Shown: in pieces, positions 1 to 6,925 of the stretch
Position numbering within the stretch: the first letter of the stretch is position 1
How the letters are laid out: every line of letters starts with the position of its first letter
Assembly: GCA_007123465.1 (NCBI GenBank)
Contig: SKLB01000231.1
Span: forward strand, 1-7,793
Source of the DNA: Spirochaetales bacterium
GTDB lineage: Bacteria; Spirochaetota; Spirochaetia; DSM-27196; PWMO01
DNA length: 7,793 nt
Direction: 5' to 3'
Position numbers and translations under genes: made by a program
The notes under the pieces: generated by a model
Database searches by the model: none
Seen by the model: only the letters and a program-made list of their open reading frames with translations
Told to the model about the DNA's origin: nothing

Positions 1-527
1 AAGACCGTATTATCTTTCTCGATGGCCCGATCAATGACGCTACCGCCGATCTGGTTGTGGCGCAGATGCTCTTTCTCGAGAGTCAGGATCCGGAGAAGGA
101 TATCAACCTCTACATAAACTCACCCGGTGGGTCGGTCACCGCCGGTCTGGCTATCTACGATACCATGCAGTACATCAAGCCCGATCTGCAGACCATCTGC
201 ATGGGACAGGCCGCCAGCATGGCGGCGATGCTGCTGGCGTGTGGAGCCCCGACCAAGCGCCTCGCCCTGCCCTCTTCGCGGATCCTGATCCATCAGCCGT
301 GGGGCGGAGTGCAGGGCCAGGCAACGGATATCGGTATCCAGGCTCGCGAGATCGTACGTCTCAAGAAACTCATCATCGGCTATTTCGCACAACACACCGG
401 CAAGAGCGAGGACGTCATTGCTCATGACCTCGAGCGCGACTATTTCATGTCTGCCGCCGAAAGTGTAGACTATGGACTCGTAGACCGAGTGCTGGTACGA
501 GGGAACGATGAGCAAGCAAAAAAATGA
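1..527 (+). CDS. clpP: ATP-dependent Clp protease proteolytic subunit ClpP (5' partial)
   Basis: ClpP is the serine peptidase that forms the double heptameric chamber of the ClpXP and ClpAP proteases in the cytoplasm. The reading frame is open from base 3 (DRIIFLDGPIND), which aligns with the start of the ClpP core, so the true start and roughly the first 30-40 residues lie upstream of the window; the GTG at 57 is internal. Family landmarks are clear: FLES..DPEKDI.LYINSPGGSVTAG, then GQAASMAAM with the catalytic Ser at 216-218, HQPWGG with the catalytic His at 291-293, and ERDYFMSA with the catalytic Asp at 438-440. The C-terminus is ordinary in length. The last 20 nt overlap clpX, and the stop codon directly follows a run of seven A (518-524). 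The order clpP-clpX-lon matches the classic bacterial arrangement, in which tig often lies upstream. Identification is near certain from motif content. Confidence 0.97.
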   Translation, partial: DRIIFLDGPINDATADLVVAQMLFLESQDPEKDINLYINSPGGSVTAGLAIYDTMQYIKPDLQTICMGQAASMAAMLLACGAPTKRLALPSSRILIHQPWGGVQGQATDIGIQAREIVRLKKLIIGYFAQHTGKSEDVIAHDLERDYFMSAAESVDYGLVDRVLVRGNDEQAKK

Positions 528-1749
528 GAATGCCAAGGCGTGTTCGTTCTGTGGCAAGAACGCTGATTTTGCCCGGCGACTGATCGAAGGTCCGGGAGTC
601 TACATCTGCGACGAGTGCGTCCACGTCTGCAAGAAAATACTCGACGATGAAGACGATGTCATCACCGCCGAGTTCATGGATGACATTCCCAATCCCCACG
701 AAATAAAGCAGTACCTCGATCTCTACGTCGTTGGCCAGGAGAAATCCAAGCGGGTACTCTCGGTAGCCGTCTACAACCACTACAAGCGTATTACCCAGCG
801 CGGCAGGCTACAGGACGGCATCGAGATCGAGAAGTCCAACGTCATGATGATCGGTCCAACCGGCACCGGCAAGACACTGCTGGCAAAGACTCTGGCCGAC
901 AAGCTGCGCGTTCCGTTTGCGATTGCCGACGCCACTACGCTTACCGAGGCCGGCTACGTAGGAGAGGACGTCGAGAACATCCTGCTCAAGCTCTACCAGG
1001 CAGCCGGTAACAGCGTAGCGGCGGCCGAACGCGGCATCATCTACATCGATGAGATAGACAAGATCTCGCGCAAGGGTGAAAACGTCTCGATCACGCGCGA
1101 CGTTTCCGGTGAGGGAGTGCAGCAGGCTCTGTTGAAGATCATAGAAGGCACGGTAGCCTCGGTTCCGCCGCAAGGCGGACGCAAGCACCCCAGCCAGGAG
1201 ATGATCAAGATCGATACCAGTAATATTCTGTTCATATGCGGTGGAGCCTTTGTCGGGATTGACCGCATTATCGAGTCACGAGTATCGCAACACCCTATGG
1301 GGTTCGGCGCCGACGTCAAGGCTACGCGCGAGAAGAACCTCGAGGAGCTCTACAGCCACCTGCACCCGGATGACCTGATCAAGTTTGGACTGATTCCGGA
1401 GTTTGTCGGACGGCTGCCGATTCACGTCACGCTGCGCGATCTCGATATGGATGATCTGGTCCGCATTGTACGCGAACCGAAGAATTCAATCCTCAAGCAA
1501 TATGTGGCGTCGTTGAAGCTGGACGATGTCGAACTGGTATTCGATGATGAGGCGGTCAAAGCTATTGCCGAACAGGCGCTTGGACGCAAGACCGGGGCTC
1601 GCGGGCTACGATCGATCGTCGAAAACGTCATGGTCGATATCATGTTTGATATTCCTTCGCTCAAGGGCAAAAAGCGCGTCATCATTACGCGCGATGTCAT
1701 TGCAAACGACGAAAAACCAATAATAGAGTACGATAAGAAGTCCGCATGA
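508..1749 (+). CDS. clpX: ATP-dependent Clp protease ATP-binding subunit ClpX
   Basis: ClpX is the hexameric AAA+ unfoldase that recognises tagged substrates and threads them into ClpP. The 413-residue product is close to the 424 of E. coli. An N-terminal zinc-binding domain has Cys12, Cys15, Cys34 and Cys37 in the C-x2-C...C-x2-C pattern. It is followed by Walker A GPTGTGKT (116-123), the pore loop GYVG (149-152), Walker B IIYIDE (177-182) and the sensor-2 motif GARGLR (363-368). The loop that docks on ClpP reads MGF (264-266) rather than the commoner IGF, a conservative change, so ClpP interaction is expected to be kept. The ATG at 508 is chosen because it gives the full zinc domain; GAGGGA at 499-504 is a close-spaced ribosome site inside clpP. 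The 3' end shares ATGA with lon. The overlaps on both sides imply co-transcription and translational coupling with clpP and lon. Confidence 0.98.
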   Translation: MSKQKNENAKACSFCGKNADFARRLIEGPGVYICDECVHVCKKILDDEDDVITAEFMDDIPNPHEIKQYLDLYVVGQEKSKRVLSVAVYNHYKRITQRGRLQDGIEIEKSNVMMIGPTGTGKTLLAKTLADKLRVPFAIADATTLTEAGYVGEDVENILLKLYQAAGNSVAAAERGIIYIDEIDKISRKGENVSITRDVSGEGVQQALLKIIEGTVASVPPQGGRKHPSQEMIKIDTSNILFICGGAFVGIDRIIESRVSQHPMGFGADVKATREKNLEELYSHLHPDDLIKFGLIPEFVGRLPIHVTLRDLDMDDLVRIVREPKNSILKQYVASLKLDDVELVFDDEAVKAIAEQALGRKTGARGLRSIVENVMVDIMFDIPSLKGKKRVIITRDVIANDEKPIIEYDKKSA

Positions 1750-4340
1750 AAATTGGCCTCCAGCGGAGCAAAGCGCCGGAGTACCCGGTAGTTCCTCTGA
1801 AGGAGACGGTAGTCTTTCCGCATACCGTTGCTCCGGTGTTATCCGGCCGGGCCTCTTCCACCGCCGCGATCGAAGAGGCAATGGCCAACGACCGCCAGGT
1901 GGTGCTGTGCGTGCAGACCTCGCAGACCGGCGAACCAACAGAGAAAGAGCTGCTGCGCTTCGGCACCGTGGCAACGGTACTGCAGATTATGAAGCTGCCC
2001 GACGGAGCCCTGCGCATCCTGGTGGAAGGCAAGCAGCGCTGCCGTATACAGGGCTTCACCACCGAACGCAAGCATCTGCGCGCAAGAGTCGAGCCGCTGG
2101 AGACACGCTGGGACTCCTCCCCCGAGATACAGAATCTGGTCCGTACTCTGCGTGATTCGTTCTCGCGCTTCGCATCGCTTCACAAAAAACTCCCCGCTGA
2201 AGTGACGCTGACCGTGGGACGTACCGATGACCCGCATAAGTTGGTGGATGTCATCTGCGGACACACCACAATTCCTACCGAACGCAAGCTTGCGCTGCTG
2301 CAGGAGGCCGATCCGGTCAAACGCATGCAGGAACTGGTAGTGGCGCTGGAGTCTGAGAACGAGGTGCTGGACCTCAAGAAACAGATCTCGGCTCGGGTTC
2401 GTAAGCGCCTGGAGAAAGGCCAGAAAGACTACTTTCTCAACGAGCAGATGAAGGAGATCCACCGCGAACTGGGACGCGAAGAGGACGATCCGTCCGGTGC
2501 CGCCGAGATTCTACGCCGTCTGGAAGAACACGATCTGCCCGAGAGCGTGCAGACACGCGTGCGCAAGGAGACCGATCGGCTGAAGAAGCTGCAACCGATA
2601 TCGCCGGAAGCCGGCATTGTGCGCACCTACCTGGACTGGCTACTCGATCTGCCGTGGACCGTCAAGAGCGATGACCAGACCGATCTGACCGATGCCGGCG
2701 CAATCCTTGAGGCCGAACACTACGCCATGGAGAAGCCCAAGCAGAGGATTCTTGATTACATCGCTGTGCGACAACTGACCGACAAGCAGCGTGGTCCGAT
2801 TCTCTGTTTTGTAGGGCCTCCAGGCACCGGCAAGACCTCGCTGGCCCAGTCGCTGGCGCACTGCCTGTCACGGTCGTTTGTGCGCATTTCTCTCGGTGGA
2901 GTCCGCGATGAGGCCGAGATTCGCGGACATCGCCGTACCTATGTTGGAGCGCTGCCGGGCAAGATCATGCAGTCAATGCGCAAAGCTGCAACGCGTAACC
3001 CGGTCTTCCTGCTCGATGAGGTCGACAAACTCGGCACCGATTTCCGCGGCGATCCCGCCTCGGCGCTGCTCGAGGTCCTGGATCCCGAGCAGAACTCGGC
3101 GTTTGTCGATCACTACATTGAAGTTCCGTTTGACCTGTCGGACGTAATCTTCATCACCACCGCCAATTCGCTGCACACTATACCCTACGCGCTGCGTGAC
3201 CGGATGGAAGTGATCGAGATTCCCGGATACACCGAGTTTGAGAAACTGCGCATCGCAGAACGCTTTCTGATCCCCAAACAGCTCGAAGCCAACGGGCTTT
3301 CCTGGCTCGATATTCGCTTCCGTGCTGAGGCTATCTCAACGATCATTCGCGATTACACTATGGAATCGGGCGTACGCAACCTGGAGCGTGAAATTGCCAC
3401 TGTGGTGCGCAAGATAGCGCGTGAGACAGCCGGCCGCGGATTCCGTCCGCCGCTGCCAATTGCCGAAGGCCGCCCGCAGCAGCAGCAGCGGGAACAGGAA
3501 CCCGCGGCAGCCGCCGCCGGATCAACCGAAACCCGCCCGCTGGAGACGCCACCGGCGGGCCTGAGTGCGGTAGTCGACACCTCCGAAGAACAACCGCTGA
3601 TCGAAAGCCGGCTGCAGGATAACGAAGCTGCCCCGGCCGGCGCAGAGCTCCCGCGCGAGCCACGTATGACCTTTGCACTCTATAAGCCGATGCGCAAAAT
3701 TGTCACTGCACGCAGCGTCGTCAAACACCTCGGCAAACGCCGCATTCACAATGATCTGCTCTACCGCGAAACCCGTGCCGGGGTGGTGAACGGTCTGGCG
3801 TGGACCGAACTCGGCGGGAGAACCCTGCCGGTAGAGTGCGCGGTGTTTGCCGGGTCGGGCAACCTGCGCCTGACCGGAAGTATGGGCGATGTGATGAAAG
3901 AGAGCGCCTACGCGGCCTTCTCGTTTGTGCGTACGTACAGCCAACGGTTCCGACTGCCGGCCAGCCTCTTTGAGGACAAAGACATTCACGTACATGTTCC
4001 CGAGGGCGCTATTCCCAAAGACGGACCTTCGGCCGGCATCACCATCACCGCGGCTATGGTGTCGGCGTTCAGCGGTATCGCCGTGCAACCGGACTTCGCG
4101 ATGACCGGTGAGATCACGCTTACCGGTCGCCTGCTGCAGATTGGCGGCGTCAAGGAGAAGGTGTTGGCCGCTCACCGCGGCGGTATACTCAACGTACTGC
4201 TGCCGGAGGCCAATCGAAGCGACACCGAAGAGCTCCCGGGTGAGGTCACCAGCGTTATCAGTTTCCAGTTTGCCGCATCGGTAATGGACGCGTTGCGAAT
4301 CATTTTCCCGATTGACCTGTTTGAGATCCGCAGTTACTGA
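1746..4340 (+). CDS. lon: ATP-dependent protease La (Lon), with an expanded linker
   Basis: Lon is a cytoplasmic AAA+ serine protease that degrades misfolded and regulatory proteins. The order of parts is the LonA type: a substrate-binding N domain starting at PVVPLKETVVFPHT (about residues 14-205), a helical coiled segment around YFLNEQMKEIHRELG, an AAA+ module with Walker A GPPGTGKT (357-364) and Walker B FLLDE (421-425), and a peptidase domain with catalytic Ser762 in PKDGPSAG and Lys805 in GGVKEK. The Ser-Lys distance of 43 equals that of E. coli Lon (679/722). The protein has 864 residues against 784 in E. coli. The excess is an insert of low complexity at about residues 566-640, between the AAA+ module and the peptidase domain, annotated separately. 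The ATG at 1746 overlaps the clpX stop as ATGA, with only a weak ribosome site (AAGAAG), which suggests coupled translation. No heat-shock promoter was found directly upstream. Confidence 0.97.
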   Translation: MKIGLQRSKAPEYPVVPLKETVVFPHTVAPVLSGRASSTAAIEEAMANDRQVVLCVQTSQTGEPTEKELLRFGTVATVLQIMKLPDGALRILVEGKQRCRIQGFTTERKHLRARVEPLETRWDSSPEIQNLVRTLRDSFSRFASLHKKLPAEVTLTVGRTDDPHKLVDVICGHTTIPTERKLALLQEADPVKRMQELVVALESENEVLDLKKQISARVRKRLEKGQKDYFLNEQMKEIHRELGREEDDPSGAAEILRRLEEHDLPESVQTRVRKETDRLKKLQPISPEAGIVRTYLDWLLDLPWTVKSDDQTDLTDAGAILEAEHYAMEKPKQRILDYIAVRQLTDKQRGPILCFVGPPGTGKTSLAQSLAHCLSRSFVRISLGGVRDEAEIRGHRRTYVGALPGKIMQSMRKAATRNPVFLLDEVDKLGTDFRGDPASALLEVLDPEQNSAFVDHYIEVPFDLSDVIFITTANSLHTIPYALRDRMEVIEIPGYTEFEKLRIAERFLIPKQLEANGLSWLDIRFRAEAISTIIRDYTMESGVRNLEREIATVVRKIARETAGRGFRPPLPIAEGRPQQQQREQEPAAAAAGSTETRPLETPPAGLSAVVDTSEEQPLIESRLQDNEAAPAGAELPREPRMTFALYKPMRKIVTARSVVKHLGKRRIHNDLLYRETRAGVVNGLAWTELGGRTLPVECAVFAGSGNLRLTGSMGDVMKESAYAAFSFVRTYSQRFRLPASLFEDKDIHVHVPEGAIPKDGPSAGITITAAMVSAFSGIAVQPDFAMTGEITLTGRLLQIGGVKEKVLAAHRGGILNVLLPEANRSDTEELPGEVTSVISFQFAASVMDALRIIFPIDLFEIRSY
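3441..3665 (+). other. Low-complexity insert in Lon between ATPase and peptidase parts
   Basis: Codons 566-640 of lon encode a stretch rich in Pro, Ala, Glu and Gln, including a four-Gln run (578-581, four CAG codons) and a five-Ala run soon after. It sits after the LEREIATVVRKIARE helix of the AAA+ small domain and before MTFALYKPMRKIVTARSVVKHLG. E. coli Lon lacks it, and the conserved residues on the far side are shifted by 83 positions relative to E. coli. The reading frame stays open with no stop or frameshift, so it is a genuine in-frame insertion. It is probably a disordered tether; no domain is recognised in it. Confidence 0.8.
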
Positions 4341-4390
4341 AGTTCAAACGCAATAGCGGCTGATTCCCTCTTAATGAATATCACAGCGTG

Positions 4391-4399
4391 TGTTATAGT
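4391..4399 (+). promoter_or_regulatory. Putative extended -10 promoter for argF
   Basis: In the 90-nt gap between lon and argF, TGTTATAGT combines a TGn extension with the -10 hexamer TATAGT (4394-4399). Seventeen bases upstream is a poor -35, TTAATG (4371-4376, 3 of 6 matches), as is common for extended -10 promoters. The start of transcription would fall near 4406, leaving a short leader. A 5-bp inverted repeat, GTTAT (4392-4396) and ATAAC (4406-4410), straddles the -10 and start region. A lone TGAAT (4375-4379) resembles half an ARG box, which is too little to claim ArgR control. No clear intrinsic terminator for lon is visible, so read-through from the clp-lon operon is possible. Confidence 0.45.
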
Positions 4400-4430
4400 G
4401 CGGCAATAACTAAAGAGCAAGGAGCATACC

Positions 4431-5375
4431 ATGGCGGTGAATCTGCACGGGCGGTCACTACTCACCCTGAAACACTACTCGCAGGAAGAGATACTCTATC
4501 TGCTGGACCTTGCCGACCGGGTCAAGGCCGAGCGTCGGCGAGGTGACATACAGCAGCGGTTCCGTGGCCGGACCATCGCCATGCTATTCGAGAAGCTCTC
4601 CACGCGAACGCGCTGCGCTTTTGAGACGGCCTTTGGCGAAGAGGGCGGTCATCCGGTCTTCCTCTCCTCCAACGATATCCACCTGGGGGTCAAGGAGACC
4701 GTAGAGGATACTGCGCGCGTGCTGGGCCGCATGTTCGACGCCATCGAGTTTCGCGGGTTTGATCAGAATGTGGTGGAAACCTTTGCCGAGTGCTCCGGTG
4801 TTCCGGTCTACAACGGATTGACCGATCTCTATCACCCGACACAGGTACTGGCCGATCTGCAGACCCTGCGCGAAGCAACCGGCGGACTGGCCGGTAAGTC
4901 GATCACCTACGTTGGCGACGGACGCAACAACGTGGCGCGCTCACTGATGATCGGCTGCGCCAAAGTTGGCGCGCATTTCTCGGTAGCGGCGCCGCAGTCG
5001 CTGCAACCGGACCGCGACACGGTGCAGCAAGCCAGAAGCTACAGCGAAGACAGCGGCAGCAAAATTCTGATCAGCACCGATCCCGCCGAGGTAGTGCCGC
5101 AAAGCGACGCAATCTATACTGATGTCTGGGTGTCCATGGGAGAGGAACAACAGAAGGCCGAACGGCTGGAACTGCTGGCACCGTATCGCGTAACAGCCGA
5201 GATGATGCGCCGCAGCGGCAAAGCGGGAACCGTCTTCCTGCACTGTCTGCCGGCGGTACGCGGCAACGAGGTCACCGCCGAGGTTATGGATGGGCCACAG
5301 TCACGTATCTGGGACCAGGCTGAGAACCGCAAGCACACTATCAAGGCGCTGATGATAGCCACGCTGCTGCGGTAG
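4431..5375 (+). CDS. argF: Ornithine carbamoyltransferase
   Basis: The enzyme joins carbamoyl phosphate and ornithine to give citrulline in arginine synthesis, or runs in reverse in the arginine deiminase pathway. The 314-residue product has the carbamoyl-phosphate loop STRTR (57-61, in FEKLSTRTR), HPTQ (135-138), the ornithine loop SMGE (235-238, in DVWVSMGE) and the HCLP signature (271-274). The last two identify an ornithine rather than aspartate carbamoyltransferase. The C-terminal part, HCLPAVRGNEVTAEVMDG, lacks the insert of about 20 residues seen in the E. coli ArgF/ArcB type and resembles short anabolic enzymes, whereas GVKETVEDTARVLGRMFD and HTIKALMIATL resemble the E. coli/ArcB type. 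The biosynthetic or catabolic role therefore cannot be settled here; no arcA or arcC is in the window. AAGGAG (4419-4424) lies 6 nt before the ATG. The symbol argF is used for the family; arcB is the alternative. Confidence 0.93.
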   Translation: MAVNLHGRSLLTLKHYSQEEILYLLDLADRVKAERRRGDIQQRFRGRTIAMLFEKLSTRTRCAFETAFGEEGGHPVFLSSNDIHLGVKETVEDTARVLGRMFDAIEFRGFDQNVVETFAECSGVPVYNGLTDLYHPTQVLADLQTLREATGGLAGKSITYVGDGRNNVARSLMIGCAKVGAHFSVAAPQSLQPDRDTVQQARSYSEDSGSKILISTDPAEVVPQSDAIYTDVWVSMGEEQQKAERLELLAPYRVTAEMMRRSGKAGTVFLHCLPAVRGNEVTAEVMDGPQSRIWDQAENRKHTIKALMIATLLR

Positions 5376-5378
5376 CGT

Positions 5379-5402
5379 TGACCGAAGATTGCATTTTGGT
5401 CA
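5379..5402 (+). repeat. Inverted repeat just after argF, around a putative -35 element
   Basis: TGACCGAA (5379-5386) and TTTGGTCA (5395-5402) can pair as an 8-bp stem with one G-U pair and an 8-nt loop. It begins 3 nt after the argF stop. No T-run follows, so a standard intrinsic terminator is unlikely. The putative -35 hexamer TTGCAT lies exactly in the loop, so the repeat could be an operator, a weak pause site, or chance. Confidence 0.4.
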
Positions 5403-5417
5403 CAAAGAACGTATACT
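5389..5417 (+). promoter_or_regulatory. Putative sigma-70-type promoter for the exported-protein gene and nrnA
   Basis: The -10 hexamer TATACT (5412-5417) matches TATAAT in 5 of 6 positions. Seventeen bases upstream is TTGCAT (5389-5394), a weak -35 with 3 of 6 matches. Transcription would begin near 5424 and give a leader of about 35 nt before the GTG start at 5459. The position in the 83-nt gap after argF, immediately before a gene with a strong ribosome site, supports it; the weak -35 keeps confidence moderate. Confidence 0.5.
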
Positions 5418-5421
5418 ATGG

Positions 5422-5449
5422 CCTGAGAGTCTCAACAGGACGTCTCAGG
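5422..5449 (+). repeat. Inverted repeat in the leader, overlapping the Shine-Dalgarno sequence
   Basis: CCTGAGA (5422-5428) and TCTCAGG (5443-5449) form a perfect 7-bp stem with a 14-nt loop, beginning at the predicted transcription start. The 3' arm takes in the first AGG of the Shine-Dalgarno sequence AGGAGGG (5447-5453). The hexamer GTCTCA occurs twice (5429-5434 and 5442-5447), so the left arm TGAGA has two possible complements; the near copy leaves a one-base loop and would make sense only as a palindromic DNA site, TGAGAGTCTCA. The element could dampen translation or bind a repressor. Confidence 0.4.
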
Positions 5450-5458
5450 AGGGAGACA

Positions 5459-5866
5459 GTGATACGGATTAAGCGAGTTCTTGTGCTCGGTCTCTTCATC
5501 GCGCTGATAGCGGTAGTTGTGGTTCCCGTGTTCGCCGAAACGCCGCAGTTCTATATCCAGACCGTCTTCATTGAGCGCATTCATACCCACAGCCTCGGTT
5601 ATCGGGTGGACTATAATCGCAGCAATTTCCGTCTCGGCCAGGTATATATCCCCTACACGTGGTTCACTCCCGCCGGGCAGGCAGAGATAGTCTACGCCAA
5701 TTCACGCAGCGTGCCCTACATGAATGTCGTCTATAGAGACGGTGAGTTCTCCCACGTGCGCCTCTACGTGCATCGCGATCAGGGCCACCCGTCGTGGGTC
5801 AGTCTGCGCGACAGCGAAGAAGCCAGGCAGCGGTTCGATACGGATACGTTCAACATCCGTTACTGA
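5459..5866 (+). CDS. Small exported protein of unknown function
   Basis: I do not recognise a characterised family. The start is placed at GTG 5459, because AGGAGGG (5447-5453) lies 5 nt upstream and this start gives a textbook signal peptide: basic MIRIKR, a hydrophobic core at residues 7-22, then PVFA and a likely signal peptidase I cut after Ala26. A frame-compatible TTG at 5378 would add 27 residues, lacks a ribosome site and would bury the signal peptide. The product has 135 residues; the mature part of about 109 has no further membrane segment and is rich in Tyr and other aromatic residues (FYIQTVFIERI, VYIPYTWF, VPYMNVVY). This pattern suggests a compact beta-rich periplasmic or surface protein. 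No lipobox Cys is present, so it is not a lipoprotein. It lies 13 nt upstream of the nrnA-like gene and is probably co-transcribed with it. Confidence 0.82.
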   Translation: MIRIKRVLVLGLFIALIAVVVVPVFAETPQFYIQTVFIERIHTHSLGYRVDYNRSNFRLGQVYIPYTWFTPAGQAEIVYANSRSVPYMNVVYRDGEFSHVRLYVHRDQGHPSWVSLRDSEEARQRFDTDTFNIRY

Positions 5867-5879
5867 CAGCGGTCAGCAC

Positions 5880-6860
5880 ATGCCTATCTCCGCGCCGCCA
5901 GCGCAGGTTCTGCACTTCCTGCGCGACTATTCAACGTACTGGCTGTTTTCTCATCTGGAACCCGACGGAGACTGCCTTACCTCCAGTGCAGCACTCGGCC
6001 GTATGCTCGAGAGTTCCGGTAAGACGGTGCGTCATTTCAATCCCGGACCGTTCATCCGGGTTGAGATCCAGAGCTATCGCGAGCAGTTCATGACCCAACC
6101 ACCGCAGCAGATTGATCCGGCTGCCGCAGCGGTTGTGCTCGATTGCTCGACTTCGCAGCGCATCGAGCCGTTCGACCAGGTTGTAGCTCAGATGCCCTGT
6201 CTGGTCATTGACCATCACAGCAACGGAGATCCGTTCGGAGACCTGCGCTACATCGAGGCCACAGCGGCATCAACTACGCTGCTCATCCATATGATCATGG
6301 AGGCCGCAGGGCACACGCTCAACGCCGATGAAGCGCGGCTTCTGTTGTTCGGGCTGTGCACCGACACCGGGTTCTTTCGTCACGTTGGCCCAGGTCAGGG
6401 AAACGCGCTGGCCGCGGCCGGTCGGATGGTTGACGCGGGGGCGCCGCTGAGAGAGGTGTACAACCGCATGTTTGGCGGCAAGAGCCTGCAGTCGCGCCGT
6501 CTGTTGGCAGAGCTGATAACGCGCGCGCAGGAACTCAATGACGGACGCTGTCTGCTGACCTACGAAACTCTCGATGACGCGGCGTACTACGGCAAGCACA
6601 ACCGTGACAGCGATCTGCTCTACCAGTTGCTGATGGGAACCGAGCGCTGCCGGGTTGTTGCGCTGGTACGTGCGGAAACCACCGAGAGCTGCAGTGTCAG
6701 CTTCCGGTCCCAGGATGGAACCGATGTCGGCTCGCTGGCCAAAGAGCTGGGCGGTGGTGGGCACCGCGCGGCAGCCGGATGCCAGATCAGCGTGCCGTTG
6801 GACGAGGCTATCGGCACCATCACGGACCTGCTCGAGAACATCGAATTCACATCCGATTGA
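5880..6860 (+). CDS. nrnA: DHH/DHHA1 phosphoesterase, NrnA type (nanoRNase/pAp phosphatase)
   Basis: Proteins of this family are cytoplasmic metal-dependent phosphoesterases that degrade 2-5 nt RNA ends or linear dinucleotides and, in several bacteria, dephosphorylate pAp. The 326-residue product shows the DHH motifs in order: SHLEPDGDC (His25, Asp29, Asp31), VVLDCS (Asp88), the signature DHH (111-113) within VIDHHSNGDPFGD, and LCTDTGFF (Asp162). The C-terminal DHHA1 domain carries GGGGHRAAAG (from residue 291), which grips the substrate. Length and motif spacing fit NrnA. The ATG at 5880 is preferred because the DHH domain begins a few residues later and the gene then starts 13 nt after the upstream stop; an in-frame ATG at 5724 would lie inside the upstream gene. 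The ribosome site is weak, so translation may depend on coupling. The split between nanoRNase, c-di-AMP/pApA and pAp activities cannot be read from sequence. Confidence 0.92.
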   Translation: MPISAPPAQVLHFLRDYSTYWLFSHLEPDGDCLTSSAALGRMLESSGKTVRHFNPGPFIRVEIQSYREQFMTQPPQQIDPAAAAVVLDCSTSQRIEPFDQVVAQMPCLVIDHHSNGDPFGDLRYIEATAASTTLLIHMIMEAAGHTLNADEARLLLFGLCTDTGFFRHVGPGQGNALAAAGRMVDAGAPLREVYNRMFGGKSLQSRRLLAELITRAQELNDGRCLLTYETLDDAAYYGKHNRDSDLLYQLLMGTERCRVVALVRAETTESCSVSFRSQDGTDVGSLAKELGGGGHRAAAGCQISVPLDEAIGTITDLLENIEFTSD

Positions 6861-6903
6861 ATTGTAAGCCAGTGTAAAGAATCGCCCATCAGCCGGCACC
6901 TCA

Positions 6904-6916
6904 ACACGGCGCGTGT
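6904..6916 (+). repeat. Short inverted repeat upstream of the sigma-54 promoter
   Basis: ACACG (6904-6908), a GCG spacer and CGTGT (6912-6916) form a perfect 5-bp inverted repeat ending 9 nt before the -24 element. It is too close for a typical enhancer site of an RpoN activator, which usually lies 80-150 bp upstream, but could bind a local regulator. Arms this short can arise by chance. Confidence 0.25.
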
Positions 6917-6925
6917 ACGGATTTG

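Noticed and set aside
3477..3488. CAG repeat in lon as a phase-variable tract
   Set aside because: Only four perfect CAG units; changes would keep the frame, so on/off switching is not possible, and the tract is too short to expect frequent slippage.
3522..4175. Open frame on the - strand, 217 codons, opposite lon
   Set aside because: It is antisense to the Lon insert and peptidase domain, whose catalytic residues are intact; the translation is low in pattern and has no ribosome site.
5379..5410. Intrinsic terminator after argF
   Set aside because: The stem is only 8 bp with a G-U pair and is followed by CAAAGAAC instead of a T-run.
5378..5458. TTG-started N-terminal extension of the exported-protein gene
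   Set aside because: No ribosome site precedes TTG 5378, the stretch contains the putative promoter, and the GTG at 5459 has a strong Shine-Dalgarno sequence and gives a standard signal peptide.
5724..5879. N-terminal extension of the nrnA-like protein from ATG 5724
   Set aside because: It lies inside the upstream coding region, encodes Ser/Arg-rich sequence unlike any DHH protein, and the natural domain start follows ATG 5880.
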